A stretch of DNA of 64,000 nucleotides. Source: Clostridiales bacterium. Its GTDB lineage: Bacteria; Bacillota; Clostridia; UBA1381. This document shows positions 25,484 to 34,367 of this stretch, one piece after another. The DNA lies in the NCBI GenBank assembly GCA_029226975.1, contig JAQXZB010000099.1:51241-115240 (forward strand), read 5' to 3'. Both the position numbers and the translations under genes were made by a program. The notes beneath the pieces are model-generated. The model had not been told where the DNA came from. It ran no database searches and was given only the letters and a program-made list of their open reading frames with translations. Position 1 is the first letter of the stretch; the number at the start of each line of letters is the position of its first letter.

Positions 25484-27235
25484 ATGGGAAATAAAAAAAA
25501 CAACTGGTTTTACATAAAAAATTTCAAAATGAACAGCCTGTTTTGGCGTACATTTTTGGTTATTTCTCTGTTGATTGTAGTTCCGTTTCTTACTCTTGGA
25601 ATACTTTTTTATTCAAACACTTTTAAATCCTTGAAAAAGGAGATTATGTTTGAAAATTCCTCCGTTCTTGACGGAACAAAAAATATAGTGGACAGCACCT
25701 TAAGCGAATGTGATATGCTAAGCAGCTACATCGCAAGCAACAGCAACACACAGCCCTTTATGCTAAGCTCCAATTACGAAGGCTACATAACAGAGCTGGC
25801 AAAGCTTGCAAAAACACTTCCCCTAATATACAAATACATTGATTCGGTATATATTTATTCCGAATACAATTCCTCCGTATATGCCGGGGAAAGAAATATG
25901 CCCATGGATGAATTTACAGACACCGCCTGGCTTGAGGATTACAAGGTTATAGATGATATTCGCGGTATAATCATCTCCCGCAATAAAAACAACACATATC
26001 CGCCCCTTATTACAATAATTAAGCCCATATATGTTGCAGACGAAAAACGCGGCGCGGTTATCATGAACATCAACAGCCAAACGCTGTACCGTTCCCTTGT
26101 ATACGGCAGATACAAAGACGGTCAGGAGTTTTTCCTGCTTGATTCCTCCGGCAGAATTATTATGTCCAAGGATATTTCATATTTTAACCAAGGCTTTGAT
26201 GTACTCGGTTTTAACCTTGACTCCCAAAACGGAGAAAATTCGGTAAGCGAGGAAAATAATGTTATAGTTTGCAGCAGCGGCGGACAATTCGGCTTTACAT
26301 ATATAAGCACCTACCCCATGACCCTATACGAACAGCAGCTTTCAAAAATACGCTGGCAGGTTTTCATAATTTCACTGGGGCTTTTGATATTCTGCTTTAT
26401 TATAGCATATGTAATTTCCGCAACCAGCTATACACCGCTTAGGGAAATAATTTCGTTTTTAGACACAGCAGCTCCCGTTGCCGCTCCCGGAACAAACGAC
26501 CAAAACGAGCTTATTTATATAATAAACAGCATAAAGCTGCACATTAAGGACAAAGAGAAAATGGAGGAAATTCTAAAGGAGCGTATGAATATGCTAAAAA
26601 GAGCACAGTACGATATGCTTCAGGCACAGATAAATCCGCATTTTCTTTACAACACCTTAGAAACCATAAACTGGATGGCATTTAAGTTGTCCGGCTCGGA
26701 AAACCCGGTTTCCACCTCCCTTGTAAAGCTTGCCGCATTTTTCAGAAACACGCTTTCCTCGTCGGGATACTTAATATCCGTCGAGGAGGAAATAAAATAT
26801 ACCAAGGATTATATAAATATTTTAGAGCTTCGCTACGGAGATTTATTTGATATTGAATGGAACATAGACCAATCACTGCTTTCATGCACAATAATAAAAA
26901 TATGCTTCCAGCCCATAATAGAAAACGCTGTATATCATGGCTTCAAGCCCAAGGACGGCAAGGGTCTGCTCACCATATCGGGAACGGCAGACAAAAGCAA
27001 CGCCGTATTTACGCTGCGTGATGACGGTGTCGGAATGGATGCAGCTTCTTTGGAGCGGCTTAACACCTCCCTTCGGGATAATGTATACAGTGAAAGCGGC
27101 AAGCACATCGGACTTGAAAACGTCAACAAAAGGATAAAAATTATTTTCGGTGAAAAATACGGAATATTTGTAAAATCAAAACAGGGCTATGGGACTGAGG
27201 TCATTATCACAATTCCCATAACCGAACAGTCATAA
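25484..27235 (+). CDS. YesM-like sensor histidine kinase
   Basis: 583 aa. Membrane segments at about 18-45 and 285-312 flank a ~240-residue extracellular sensor domain, followed by a HAMP-like linker. The phospho-acceptor region INPHFLYNTLETINW has its His near residue 386 and belongs to the His_kinase (LytS/YesM) group. The ATPase domain has N- and G-boxes (IENAVYHG, DDGVGM, GIGLENV-like HIGLENVNKRI). It would sense a sugar or a loaded binding protein outside the cell and phosphorylate the YesN-like partner. In Bacillus, YesMN-type pairs control rhamnogalacturonan use; the ligand here is unknown. Confidence 0.93.
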   Translation: MGNKKNNWFYIKNFKMNSLFWRTFLVISLLIVVPFLTLGILFYSNTFKSLKKEIMFENSSVLDGTKNIVDSTLSECDMLSSYIASNSNTQPFMLSSNYEGYITELAKLAKTLPLIYKYIDSVYIYSEYNSSVYAGERNMPMDEFTDTAWLEDYKVIDDIRGIIISRNKNNTYPPLITIIKPIYVADEKRGAVIMNINSQTLYRSLVYGRYKDGQEFFLLDSSGRIIMSKDISYFNQGFDVLGFNLDSQNGENSVSEENNVIVCSSGGQFGFTYISTYPMTLYEQQLSKIRWQVFIISLGLLIFCFIIAYVISATSYTPLREIISFLDTAAPVAAPGTNDQNELIYIINSIKLHIKDKEKMEEILKERMNMLKRAQYDMLQAQINPHFLYNTLETINWMAFKLSGSENPVSTSLVKLAAFFRNTLSSSGYLISVEEEIKYTKDYINILELRYGDLFDIEWNIDQSLLSCTIIKICFQPIIENAVYHGFKPKDGKGLLTISGTADKSNAVFTLRDDGVGMDAASLERLNTSLRDNVYSESGKHIGLENVNKRIKIIFGEKYGIFVKSKQGYGTEVIITIPITEQS

Positions 27236-27243
27236 AACAAACA

Positions 27244-27269
27244 CCCTCATAAACTGACGTTTATGAGGG
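27244..27269. terminator. Bidirectional intrinsic terminator
   Basis: Perfect 11-bp stem CCCTCATAAAC / GTTTATGAGGG with a 4-base loop and T-rich sequence on the plus side (CATTTGTTTTT). It separates the convergent kinase and DUF4186 genes and overlaps the last codons of the latter. Confidence 0.8.
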
Positions 27270-27617
27270 CATTTGTTTTTCTATCCATGCCATAATCAGA
27301 TTTACTATCTTTTCCTGCTGAATTTCGGTAAGCTCCGTCCCCTGTTTGATTTTATACCATTTTTCCAGACAGCCCCGGCAGCAGCAGCCCGTTGCGTGCT
27401 GTGCAATAAATACCGGGTGTCCTCTCATGGGCGTCTGCCGCCCGTCATTTTTAGGGTGCGCCGGCGCAAGACGTGTTTTTACAAAATCCCGGGCATGGCT
27501 TCTTATTTTATCCATTCCGATTTTGTCAATATATTCTATCTGCTTTTTTCCCAAATGAAAGCTGCTTCTGAATTTTGATTTTTCAAGCTTTGACAGTGCC
27601 TGCTCAATAGTCTGCAT
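27261..27617 (-). CDS. DUF4186 family protein
   Basis: 118 aa, the usual length of the family. It contains the conserved core RSHARDFVKTRLAPAHPKND, then QTPMRGHPVFIAQHAT and CCCRGCLEKWYKI. These rows of His and Cys could bind metal. The biochemical role is unknown. It is followed at three bases by the next gene upstream on the same strand (27620-28159), so the two are probably co-transcribed, with the membrane protein first. It ends within a terminator hairpin. Confidence 0.85.
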   Translation of the reverse strand: MQTIEQALSKLEKSKFRSSFHLGKKQIEYIDKIGMDKIRSHARDFVKTRLAPAHPKNDGRQTPMRGHPVFIAQHATGCCCRGCLEKWYKIKQGTELTEIQQEKIVNLIMAWIEKQMPS

Positions 27618-27619
27618 TT

Positions 27620-28159
27620 TTAAATCTCGGCATATTCCTCTTCTTCGCTTTTAAAATATTCTTCTTCCCTTTTCTTTGCATTACTGAAAGAAATTTTCCC
27701 CGTAAGCAGACACGCTCCTATGGAAATAACGTGCAGAATTATAATGGAATATATAGTTTTTGCATTAAAGAACTCCAACGCTCTTAAGCCTGCAAAAAGC
27801 CTTGTGTAAAAAAGCGTATCGCCCGCATTGGACGGACCGGCGGTAATTGCAAAATACCATACAATCGTCACAACGGCAAATAATAAATATGTACCCAAAT
27901 TCATAATTAAATATTTTTTCCAGTTTCGCATTACCCTCATAAACTGATACCAAAATACTATATTTGCAATAAGCGCAACAAGCATACTCACACCGAAAAG
28001 CGCGTACATCAGCATATAAATCGGTTTGCGCGCCAAAACCCACACCGTAAGAAATCCGGGAATAATAGAAACCGCAAAAGTTTCGACCAATCTTGTAAAT
28101 GCCAGCAAAATCATATTGCTTTCTATCCATTTATTTATCTTACGAAAAAAATCTACCAT
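27620..28159 (-). CDS. Small membrane protein of unknown function, four predicted helices
   Basis: 179 aa. Hydrophobic segments lie at about 16-45, 48-72, 85-107 and 133-155, so four membrane helices are likely. The tail is charged and Glu-rich (EEEYFKSEEEEYAEI). I do not recognise the family. A strong ribosome site AGGAGAG precedes the ATG, which supports translation. It is probably the first gene of a two-gene unit with DUF4186. Confidence 0.7.
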   Translation of the reverse strand: MVDFFRKINKWIESNMILLAFTRLVETFAVSIIPGFLTVWVLARKPIYMLMYALFGVSMLVALIANIVFWYQFMRVMRNWKKYLIMNLGTYLLFAVVTIVWYFAITAGPSNAGDTLFYTRLFAGLRALEFFNAKTIYSIIILHVISIGACLLTGKISFSNAKKREEEYFKSEEEEYAEI

Positions 28160-28317
28160 TTGTATTCTCTCCTTAATATTTCATTTTTTGTTCAATCAAT
28201 ATAATAATATACTATTTTTTCGATTTAGTCAATACTTTTTGTTATCTTTTTATAATTTATCTGCAGAAAATTACATTTTTTTCTAAAAAAAAATATATTT
28301 TTTCATCATAAAATAGA

Positions 28318-28346
28318 TTGGCATATGTAAAAAAATATTGTATACT
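28318..28346 (+). promoter_or_regulatory. Promoter of the SCP2-like gene
   Basis: TTGGCA (28318-28323), 17 bases, TATACT (28341-28346), about 55 bases before the start codon. The rest of 28160-28407 is very AT-rich and holds nothing else recognisable. Confidence 0.7.
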
Positions 28347-28407
28347 TAAAATAAGGTAAAACTTAGATTTATTCTAATAATAAATTATTTTTAAGGAGGA
28401 GTTTTAA

Positions 28408-28881
28408 ATGACTTACGAGACAGCTTTTAAGCGGCTGAAGGAGAAATTCGGCAATGTAGATGTTTCAGTTCTGGAGGACATGGCTCTTCAGATTACACTT
28501 TCTGATGAAGACTGTGGCGGCACCTTCTATGCAGCGGTAAAGGATCATGTTCTTTCCGTTGAGCCTTATGACTATAAGGATAATGACGCTGTATTGGATG
28601 TTACAAGAAAAACGCTTTCAGCTATTCTTGACGGCAAAACAAGCATTGACACCGCAATTGAAAAAGGCGATCTGACTGTTAAGGGTGATTTGGAAAAGGT
28701 TGCTCAGATAAAGGCAGCTATAAAGGCTCCCGCAAAACCTGCAGCAAAGAGAACCCCGGCAAAGAAGGCACCGGCAAAGAAAGCGGAAGCACCTGCTCCC
28801 GAAAAGAAGGCAGCAGCCCCGGCACCGGCAAAGAAAGCCCCGGCAAAGAGAACAAGAGCAACAAAGAAAACCACAAAATAA
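28408..28881 (+). CDS. SCP2-like domain with a histone-H1-like Lys/Ala/Pro tail
   Basis: 157 aa. Residues 1-105 fit a small SCP2 (sterol carrier-like lipid-binding) domain, with the late pattern LDGKTSIDTAIEKGDLTVKGD typical of that fold. The last ~50 residues are PAKKAPAK-type repeats almost free of acidic residues, as in bacterial histone-H1-like DNA-binding proteins. A strong ribosome site (AAGGAGGAG) and promoter suggest high expression. The tail may bind nucleic acid or the anionic membrane or wall. The combination is unusual, and its function cannot be read from sequence. Confidence 0.8.
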   Translation: MTYETAFKRLKEKFGNVDVSVLEDMALQITLSDEDCGGTFYAAVKDHVLSVEPYDYKDNDAVLDVTRKTLSAILDGKTSIDTAIEKGDLTVKGDLEKVAQIKAAIKAPAKPAAKRTPAKKAPAKKAEAPAPEKKAAAPAPAKKAPAKRTRATKKTTK

Positions 28882-28913
28882 GCAATTTTATAGTAGTATA
28901 ATCTAAAATTCAG

Positions 28914-28950
28914 GCTGAAAGCAAACTCGTTTGTTTTCAGCTTTGTTTTT
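28914..28950 (+). terminator. Intrinsic terminator of the SCP2-like gene
   Basis: Stem GCTGAAAGCAAAC / GTTTGTTTTCAGC with a two-base TC centre, followed by TTTGTTTTT. Confidence 0.8.
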
Positions 28951-28965
28951 CATAAAAAAACAAAA

Positions 28966-28997
28966 CGCCCCCGATTTTGTATAAAGTCGGGGGGGGC
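28966..28997 (-). terminator. Intrinsic terminator after the broken SH3-like gene
   Basis: On the minus strand, GCCCCCC...CCGACTTTATACAAAATCGGGGGC forms a GC-rich stem followed by GTTTTGTTTTTTT. It ends the transcript of 29029-29781. Confidence 0.75.
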
Positions 28998-29028
28998 TTA
29001 TTTTCTTTTTTATACTCTGAAATTCAAA

Positions 29029-29781
29029 TTATCCCTTTGCCTCGTTGGGATCTTCTTTTGCGGGAAGTGTTGTGATAATGTTTATCACTTGATTTCTTTC
29101 GTTCCATTCAACCCTGCAATCCTACATATTTGTCATTGTATGCCACCACATCAAATTCACTGTCGGTATATGCAAAAAATGCCGTATTTGCATTGCTCGC
29201 ATTTGCATACACGTCACCAATCTGCGGATAGTAACCGATTTGTGCCAAGTCATTAAGCCGTTCCTGATGATAATTTTTCGGCGGTTTTCCCGGATAAAAG
29301 GCTGCCGCTATTTTTCCCTGCTGTCCGGCATCGCCTATGTGAAGCACCGCTTTGCCCACAAGCTTTAAGCTGTCCGGACGGAGATGAAATTCCCAACCTG
29401 CCGGCTTCTTGGTATATGAAGCGGTAATTGCTTTTCGGCATAGGTCACGTCAACCTTTCCCGTTATCTTAATTGACGTTAGTGTCTCCTTTGAGCCGCGG
29501 CGTGCCATAATATATCCCGTATTGCCCGAAGCCGCTTTAACATAGTGTCTCTGTTTATTTACATATGCTTCAAGGATCGTTACGGTTGAGCCTTTCGGCA
29601 AGATTTCGGTATACTTTGTGCCATCGGCAGTTTTGTAAAGATACACCTCGGTGGAATCCGAAATCTTTGCAGTTCCCGTATCTCCCACGCCAAAATCGGT
29701 TTCTGCGGCAAAAATTACTGTCGTAAATATTGCAAGCAATATCGCCAGTGCCGGCAGACCCCTTAAAAATCTTTTCTTCAT
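29029..29781 (-). pseudogene. Secreted SH3-like protein gene broken by two homopolymer indels
   Basis: Three consecutive frames together encode one coherent protein of about 250 aa. Frame 1 gives a signal peptide and an SH3-like segment (GSTVTILEAYVNKQRHYVKA) up to VTYAEK. Adding one A to the A4 run at 29432-29435 restores KAITASYTKKPAGWEFHLR and continues through VGKAVLHIGDAGQQGK. Removing one G from the G3 run at 29112-29114 restores QVEWNERNQVINIITTLPA up to a TAA at 29029. Both defects are in homopolymers, so they could be sequencing errors, phase variation or true decay. The intact product would be a secreted, possibly wall-associated protein. Its promoter and terminator appear intact. 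Confidence 0.75.
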
Positions 29782-29891
29782 AGAAAAAACCTCTTTTCTT
29801 TTTTAATATTTTATGTTATAATGATTATACACCGTACATCAATGGTCGATGAAAGGTCTTTTTATAAAAATAAACTTTTCGAGGTATATTT

Positions 29892-30668
29892 ATGAACAAC
29901 AACCAAAAAAACTTGTTTTCCATAGGTGAAATTGCCAAGTCTATAGGTATTACAAGAAAAATTATATTAAACTATGAAACAAAAGGATTGATTAAGCCGG
30001 ATGTAAAGGAAGGGTCAACGGGAAACAGGTATTATACCATTGACACGTTTACACAAATCCGTACCATTCGTGTTTTTCAAAATTTAGGTCTTTCTCTTGA
30101 TGAAATTCGCGAATATTTCAACGGTACAACAGATTTGCTGCCGCTTATTAAACGTTTGGAAACCGTACGTGATGAGTTAAATCTGAGTATAGAAAAGCTT
30201 TATGAAAGAACAAATAAAAATCCAAACCGGATTAAAGAAATTACTGTCGACCCTCAAACCGTTTATTGCCGCACATACCACTCGCCTACAATCGCCGAAA
30301 GAACGGCTGTATTAAGGGAAACTGCCCTTGAAGCAATGAGGGAATACGGTACAGATACAACCAGACGTATGTATTTTATTGAATATCCTTTAGATGATAC
30401 TGATGAAATTTCTTATGCTGTTGCGGTGTCATCCGAAAGCAAGGGTCAATACATAATAAATATTCCAAGCTTTCGGGCAATTTCGACGTTTCATCACGGC
30501 GCATATGAAGAAATTCCGGCCGCAAGAGAAAGACTTATTTGTTATGCGGAAGAAAACAAATTGAAAATATCGGGAAAATGCCGTCATGTTTATCTTGAAG
30601 GTCCTCCGCAGCACAAGGATAAAAGTAAATTTATTACTCAGGTGATTTTGCCGATTGAGCCAAAATAA
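29892..30668 (+). CDS. MerR-family regulator with GyrI-like effector domain
   Basis: 258 aa. The N-terminal winged helix (SIGEIAKSIGITRKIILNYE, then GLIKP and NRYYT) is a MerR DNA-binding domain. A coiled-coil dimer helix follows at about 80-115. The C-terminal ~145 residues match the GyrI/BmrR-like small-molecule binding fold, as in multidrug-sensing regulators. It has a GAGGTA ribosome site. A TATAAT at 29817-29822 may be its -10, with a poor -35. The target is not evident. It diverges from the broken SH3-like gene, which could be its target. Confidence 0.87.
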   Translation: MNNNQKNLFSIGEIAKSIGITRKIILNYETKGLIKPDVKEGSTGNRYYTIDTFTQIRTIRVFQNLGLSLDEIREYFNGTTDLLPLIKRLETVRDELNLSIEKLYERTNKNPNRIKEITVDPQTVYCRTYHSPTIAERTAVLRETALEAMREYGTDTTRRMYFIEYPLDDTDEISYAVAVSSESKGQYIINIPSFRAISTFHHGAYEEIPAARERLICYAEENKLKISGKCRHVYLEGPPQHKDKSKFITQVILPIEPK

Positions 30669-30722
30669 TCAGTCATAAAAGGCGGCGAAAAGCAATCGCT
30701 GTCTTTAATTTTCAAAAAAGGA

Positions 30723-30755
30723 AAACACCGATAACCTTGCCGATTATCAGTGTTT
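30723..30755 (+). terminator. Intrinsic terminator of the MerR gene
   Basis: Stem AAACACCGATAA / TTATCAGTGTTT (one mismatch) followed by GCCTTTTCTT. The tRNA gene begins 15 bases later on the other strand. Confidence 0.65.
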
Positions 30756-30770
30756 GCCTTTTCTTATTGT

Positions 30771-30845
30771 TGGTGACCCGTAAGGGAATCGAACCCTTGA
30801 TGCCGCCGTGAGAGGGCGGAGTCTTAACCGCTTGACCAACGGGCC
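30771..30845 (-). tRNA. tRNA-Glu (anticodon CTC)
   Basis: 75 nt including encoded CCA. The acceptor GGCCCGT pairs with ACGGGTC. The anticodon stem CCGCC/GGCGG encloses loop CTCTCAC, anticodon CTC, reading GAG. The T arm GGGTTCGATTCCC is canonical. The sequence is a close match to Firmicutes tRNA-Glu. Confidence 0.95.
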
Positions 30846-30857
30846 GACTACCTTTAT

Positions 30858-30886
30858 ATAGTACCACATTTTTATCGTTTTGTCAA
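30858..30886 (-). promoter_or_regulatory. Promoter of tRNA-Glu
   Basis: Minus strand TTGACA (30881-30886), 17 bases, TACTAT (30858-30863), 12 bases before the tRNA. Confidence 0.75.
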
Positions 30887-30974
30887 GCCTTTTTTCAAAA
30901 GTTTTCTTAATGGGGATTTTGCGGTATTTTTCGCGATTTTTTTGGCATGATAATATAAGACAGGAGAGATTAAA

Positions 30975-31985
30975 ATGGATATTGCTACTTTAAAAAGTGA
31001 CTTTTATAAACGCTTCGACACCTCGGATAATATGCTTATAACCGAAAAATGCGGAATGCTCTGCACGCTTCTGGGTTTTTGTCATATACGCGGTGCCATG
31101 GCTCTTAGTACATCGCTGTCAATGGGTGTTACCGGAGTGTGCCGCCGGCTGGGCGGTGATTTAATAAAAATTACCAATACCCGCTCGCCCGCGTTTCTCA
31201 CTTACTATGCACACGAATTTCCCTTCGGCAAAAAGCCCTGCGGCGCACAGCTTCTGCTTGACAACGCCATACCCGGCTATATTGAGTCCGCCACTGAAAC
31301 AAAGGTCTGCGCTCTAAAATGTATCATGCGCCTTAATGCCCCGGAGGGATTCGACAAAATAAGCGCCGCCGCCATGTGCTGCGGCAGGGACAACATCAAG
31401 CCCTATCTGGCGCTTCTTGAAGCAAGACGAGGTTATGCGGTAGTTTCCCACAAGCTGACCTGCTCCCTTGTCCCCCTGCCCCTTACCGGCTTTAAATTCA
31501 TTCTTATTCAGTTTGAAACAAAGAAAAAGACGGAGGATTTCTCGGCTGTGGAACAGGCGCTTAATATTCTTTCGGCGCGTTTTCCGTATGTAAGCACCTT
31601 TGCCGATCTTAATGACGAGGTACTTCGCTTCGGCGCACCGCTTATCAAAAATCGGCGCACTATAGCAAGGCTTGGCTATCTCGTAAACGAAACCAAACGC
31701 ATAAGCTGCGCCGTAACCGCGCTTCGTGCCATGCATACGGAGGATTTGTTTGATATTATAAACGAATCTGCCGCCGAATATGAGCAGCTCTGGGGCGTGT
31801 CCGAGGGTATACGCACTCTGCTTGCCTTTGCGCGCATATGTGACGGTGTCCGCGCGTCAAGACCGCTTGCCAACGGCATTATCTGCATAGCGGACGAGGA
31901 CATGAGCGACCACATAACCCGCTCCTTTTGCGAGCAGCTCAAATACCGCTTCGACAGCAGTATTCGCTTTTGTATTTCAAATTAG
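30975..31985 (+). CDS. Galactokinase-like protein lacking key catalytic motifs
   Basis: 336 aa, somewhat shorter than galactokinase (~390). The middle segment LTCSLVPLPLTGFKFILIQ aligns with the galactokinase stretch after its catalytic Cys-x-x-Met-Asp-Gln. The C-terminal part (NRRTIARLGYLVNETKRI ... IINESAAEYEQLWGVS) matches the galactokinase helical region. However, the GEHTDY signature, the glycine-serine ATP loop, the catalytic Asp and the final GGFGGC loop are absent or replaced. It is therefore probably a non-catalytic GHMP-fold protein that binds sugar or acts in regulation. AGGAGA precedes the ATG. It is a single-gene unit convergent with the sugar-transferase gene. Confidence 0.55.
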   Translation: MDIATLKSDFYKRFDTSDNMLITEKCGMLCTLLGFCHIRGAMALSTSLSMGVTGVCRRLGGDLIKITNTRSPAFLTYYAHEFPFGKKPCGAQLLLDNAIPGYIESATETKVCALKCIMRLNAPEGFDKISAAAMCCGRDNIKPYLALLEARRGYAVVSHKLTCSLVPLPLTGFKFILIQFETKKKTEDFSAVEQALNILSARFPYVSTFADLNDEVLRFGAPLIKNRRTIARLGYLVNETKRISCAVTALRAMHTEDLFDIINESAAEYEQLWGVSEGIRTLLAFARICDGVRASRPLANGIICIADEDMSDHITRSFCEQLKYRFDSSIRFCISN

Positions 31986-31992
31986 AAAAAAA

Positions 31993-32060
31993 GCTTGGGT
32001 GCTGAATTTTTTACAACACCGAAAAACGGATGTCGGAAAAGAAAATTCAGCACCTCAAGC
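31993..32060. terminator. Long hairpin between convergent genes
   Basis: Arms GCTTGGGTGCTGAATTTT (31993-32010) and AAAATTCAGCACCTCAAGC (32042-32060) pair over 18 bp with one bulge, enclosing a 31-base loop. It is likely a bidirectional terminator, although the long stem and AT end could also be a remnant of a small mobile repeat. Confidence 0.55.
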
Positions 32061-32090
32061 CTTATGTTTGTTAATAAATTGTTTACTCAT

Positions 32091-34310
32091 TCAAACAACG
32101 GAACGTATAAACGCCCGCATTTTCCAATAGAGAGTATTCATTCCCCATTTGTCGAGAAATTTTATCATTTCCATAGAATATTTTAAGTTATATACGCATT
32201 TTTTAGCTATGCTCAGTCCCTTAAGTCCTTTGTTATGCTGCACATAGCAGTAATACGGCAGTCCCAGTGACGCTACACTTTGCGCATTGGTGTATGCGTT
32301 TAGATTGAAAACCGCGTCCTCCGCTGTTTTCATATCTGTTGCAAATCTCAGATTTTCGATGCAGCTTCTTTTGTATAGAGCGAAACACGCGCTGTTAAGA
32401 GTTATTCCCTTGATGAAATACGGATATATCTCTTTTGCAAAATCCGCCTTTTCAATCTTCACATCACATCTGAAGTTGTCATCGGGGAATGTTATTCTTC
32501 CGGTCGGAGAAATCAGCTTGTAACCGAAATGAATAATGTCCGCATCGGTTTCCTCCTGAAATTCCACAAGGTCGCGAATTGTATTCTTTTCATAGTAATC
32601 ATCAGCGTCAAGAAAAAGAATAAAATCCCCCCGGGCATTTTCAAGACCAATGTTGCGCGCTCTTGACGAGCCGCCGTGCTCTGCATTTATCAGACGTATT
32701 CGGTCCTTATATTTTTCAAGATGCTCACCGGTGCCGTCTGTTGAGCCGTCGTTTACAACAATAACCTCAATATTTGGGTAATGCTGGGCAAATACGGATT
32801 CAAGGCATTTGTCTATGTACATCTCGCAATTGTATGCAGGTATTATAATCGACACCTTCGCTGACGCATATCCCGTATGAGTGCCGCCGCCCGGCTTATT
32901 GTCCGAATTTATCAATGTCTTAGACACCAGTCTGCGTCTTTCCTCATGTTTTACGCTGCTTAACGTATCCTCCCGTTCGCTGACGCCCTGTGTTGCTTCC
33001 GATGAAAGCATTGTTTTGAGCGTGAGAACTATAATCTTCAGGTCAAGGAAAAATGAGTAATTCAGCTCATAGATTATATCCATAAGAATTTTATCTTCTA
33101 CCCGCGTATTGTATTTTCCGTATACCTGCGCATATCCGGTAAGTCCCGCCTTTACAAGATAACGAAGCTCATATTCCGGAATTTTTTTGCAGAACTCATC
33201 GGCAAAAACAGGTCTTTCGGGACGGGGTCCGACTATCGACATATCCCCTCGTATAATATTTATAAGTTGAGGAAGCTCATCAAGCCGCACTGCCCTCAGA
33301 AATTTTCCCGAACGTGTAATTCTGCTGTCATTCTCTCCGGCCAAAACAGCTCCGTTCTTTTCGGCATCGGCAACCATTGTTCTGAATTTATAAATATTAA
33401 ACCTCTTTTTTCCTATTGTATATCGTTCCTGCTTATAGATTACGGGTCCCGGCGTATCAAGCTTTACCGCCAGGGCACTTATAAGCATCAAAGGTGCCGT
33501 TACCACCAGAAATACCGATGCAACCACCAGGTCAAACAGCCTTTTTATGAATGCCGCGAATTTGCTGATCAGTATTCCGTCCTTTTCTATAACCGCCGTA
33601 TCCTCATACTGACGTATTGACGCATTCATGGTTGCCGCATAATCCGTTTTTGCGAGAATATTTATTTTCTTTCCAAGCAGCAGGGATTTAACGACCAATC
33701 TGTCGCTTAGCTGTTTTTCTATGTTGGGCGATATGAATATAATATCATACTGCGGAAGTATATTATTGATAAGACTTTCAACCTCATCTTCTTCGCTTTC
33801 GTCAATCATATAATAATACGCGGAATTTACATTCGTATGCGCGTACTTTATTTTTCTTGCAACACTGCTTGAATGAGCGGCAGATTCAAGAATAAGTATT
33901 CTCTCCTTTTTCTTAAATCTTATAAAGATAAGTGAAAGCAGCAATCTCCACATCTCCAAAGAGCATACCAGTACAAGCGAAAAAATCATCCAGAAAACGC
34001 CGGTACCTACTCCCACATCCGGGATTTTAAGTATCAATCCGGCAATGAATGAACATACAACGGCCGCAATGACAGATAATGCAACGGAGACCGCCAGTTC
34101 TCCGCGCCGTACCGCTTTATCCTGATACATATCAAACATATACAGGAAAAACACCGTAGATATTTCAATGCAGATTAACAGCCTTGAATCCATACCTACC
34201 GAAAAGGAATTATGCGGGGAAAATATATGCGCAAATACAAGGCTGAAATATACAATAACAACATCTCCCACAAATTCGGCAAGTCTAAGCATATTATTTT
34301 TTGCGTTCAT
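32091..34310 (-). CDS. Fusion of undecaprenyl-phosphate sugar transferase and GT2 glycosyltransferase
   Basis: 739 aa. Residues 1-470 are a WcaJ/WbaP-type polyprenyl-phosphate sugar-1-phosphate transferase. It has four N-terminal membrane helices, a Rossmann-like middle, and the catalytic core KRLFDLVVASVFLV, YKFRTM, RLDELPQLINIIRGDMSIVGPRP. Residues 510-739 are a family-2 glycosyltransferase (VSIIIPAYNCEMYIDKCLES, VVNDGSTDGT, LDADDYY). The first part starts a lipid-linked glycan, and the second would add the next sugar. Fusing both steps is uncommon. The gene has its own promoter and stands apart from the polymer operon at 38-46 kb, to which it may contribute. Confidence 0.9.
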   Translation of the reverse strand: MNAKNNMLRLAEFVGDVVIVYFSLVFAHIFSPHNSFSVGMDSRLLICIEISTVFFLYMFDMYQDKAVRRGELAVSVALSVIAAVVCSFIAGLILKIPDVGVGTGVFWMIFSLVLVCSLEMWRLLLSLIFIRFKKKERILILESAAHSSSVARKIKYAHTNVNSAYYYMIDESEEDEVESLINNILPQYDIIFISPNIEKQLSDRLVVKSLLLGKKINILAKTDYAATMNASIRQYEDTAVIEKDGILISKFAAFIKRLFDLVVASVFLVVTAPLMLISALAVKLDTPGPVIYKQERYTIGKKRFNIYKFRTMVADAEKNGAVLAGENDSRITRSGKFLRAVRLDELPQLINIIRGDMSIVGPRPERPVFADEFCKKIPEYELRYLVKAGLTGYAQVYGKYNTRVEDKILMDIIYELNYSFFLDLKIIVLTLKTMLSSEATQGVSEREDTLSSVKHEERRRLVSKTLINSDNKPGGGTHTGYASAKVSIIIPAYNCEMYIDKCLESVFAQHYPNIEVIVVNDGSTDGTGEHLEKYKDRIRLINAEHGGSSRARNIGLENARGDFILFLDADDYYEKNTIRDLVEFQEETDADIIHFGYKLISPTGRITFPDDNFRCDVKIEKADFAKEIYPYFIKGITLNSACFALYKRSCIENLRFATDMKTAEDAVFNLNAYTNAQSVASLGLPYYCYVQHNKGLKGLSIAKKCVYNLKYSMEMIKFLDKWGMNTLYWKMRAFIRSVV

Positions 34311-34367
34311 AAATCCCTCCGGTCAGTCACTTACTGTTTTTCTTTCTTTTTCGACACATCAAAGACT

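Noticed and set aside
28741..28878. Tandem DNA repeat in the SCP2-like gene as an expandable satellite
   Set aside because: The repeats are imperfect at DNA level and in frame with a Lys/Ala/Pro tail, so they are better explained as protein composition.
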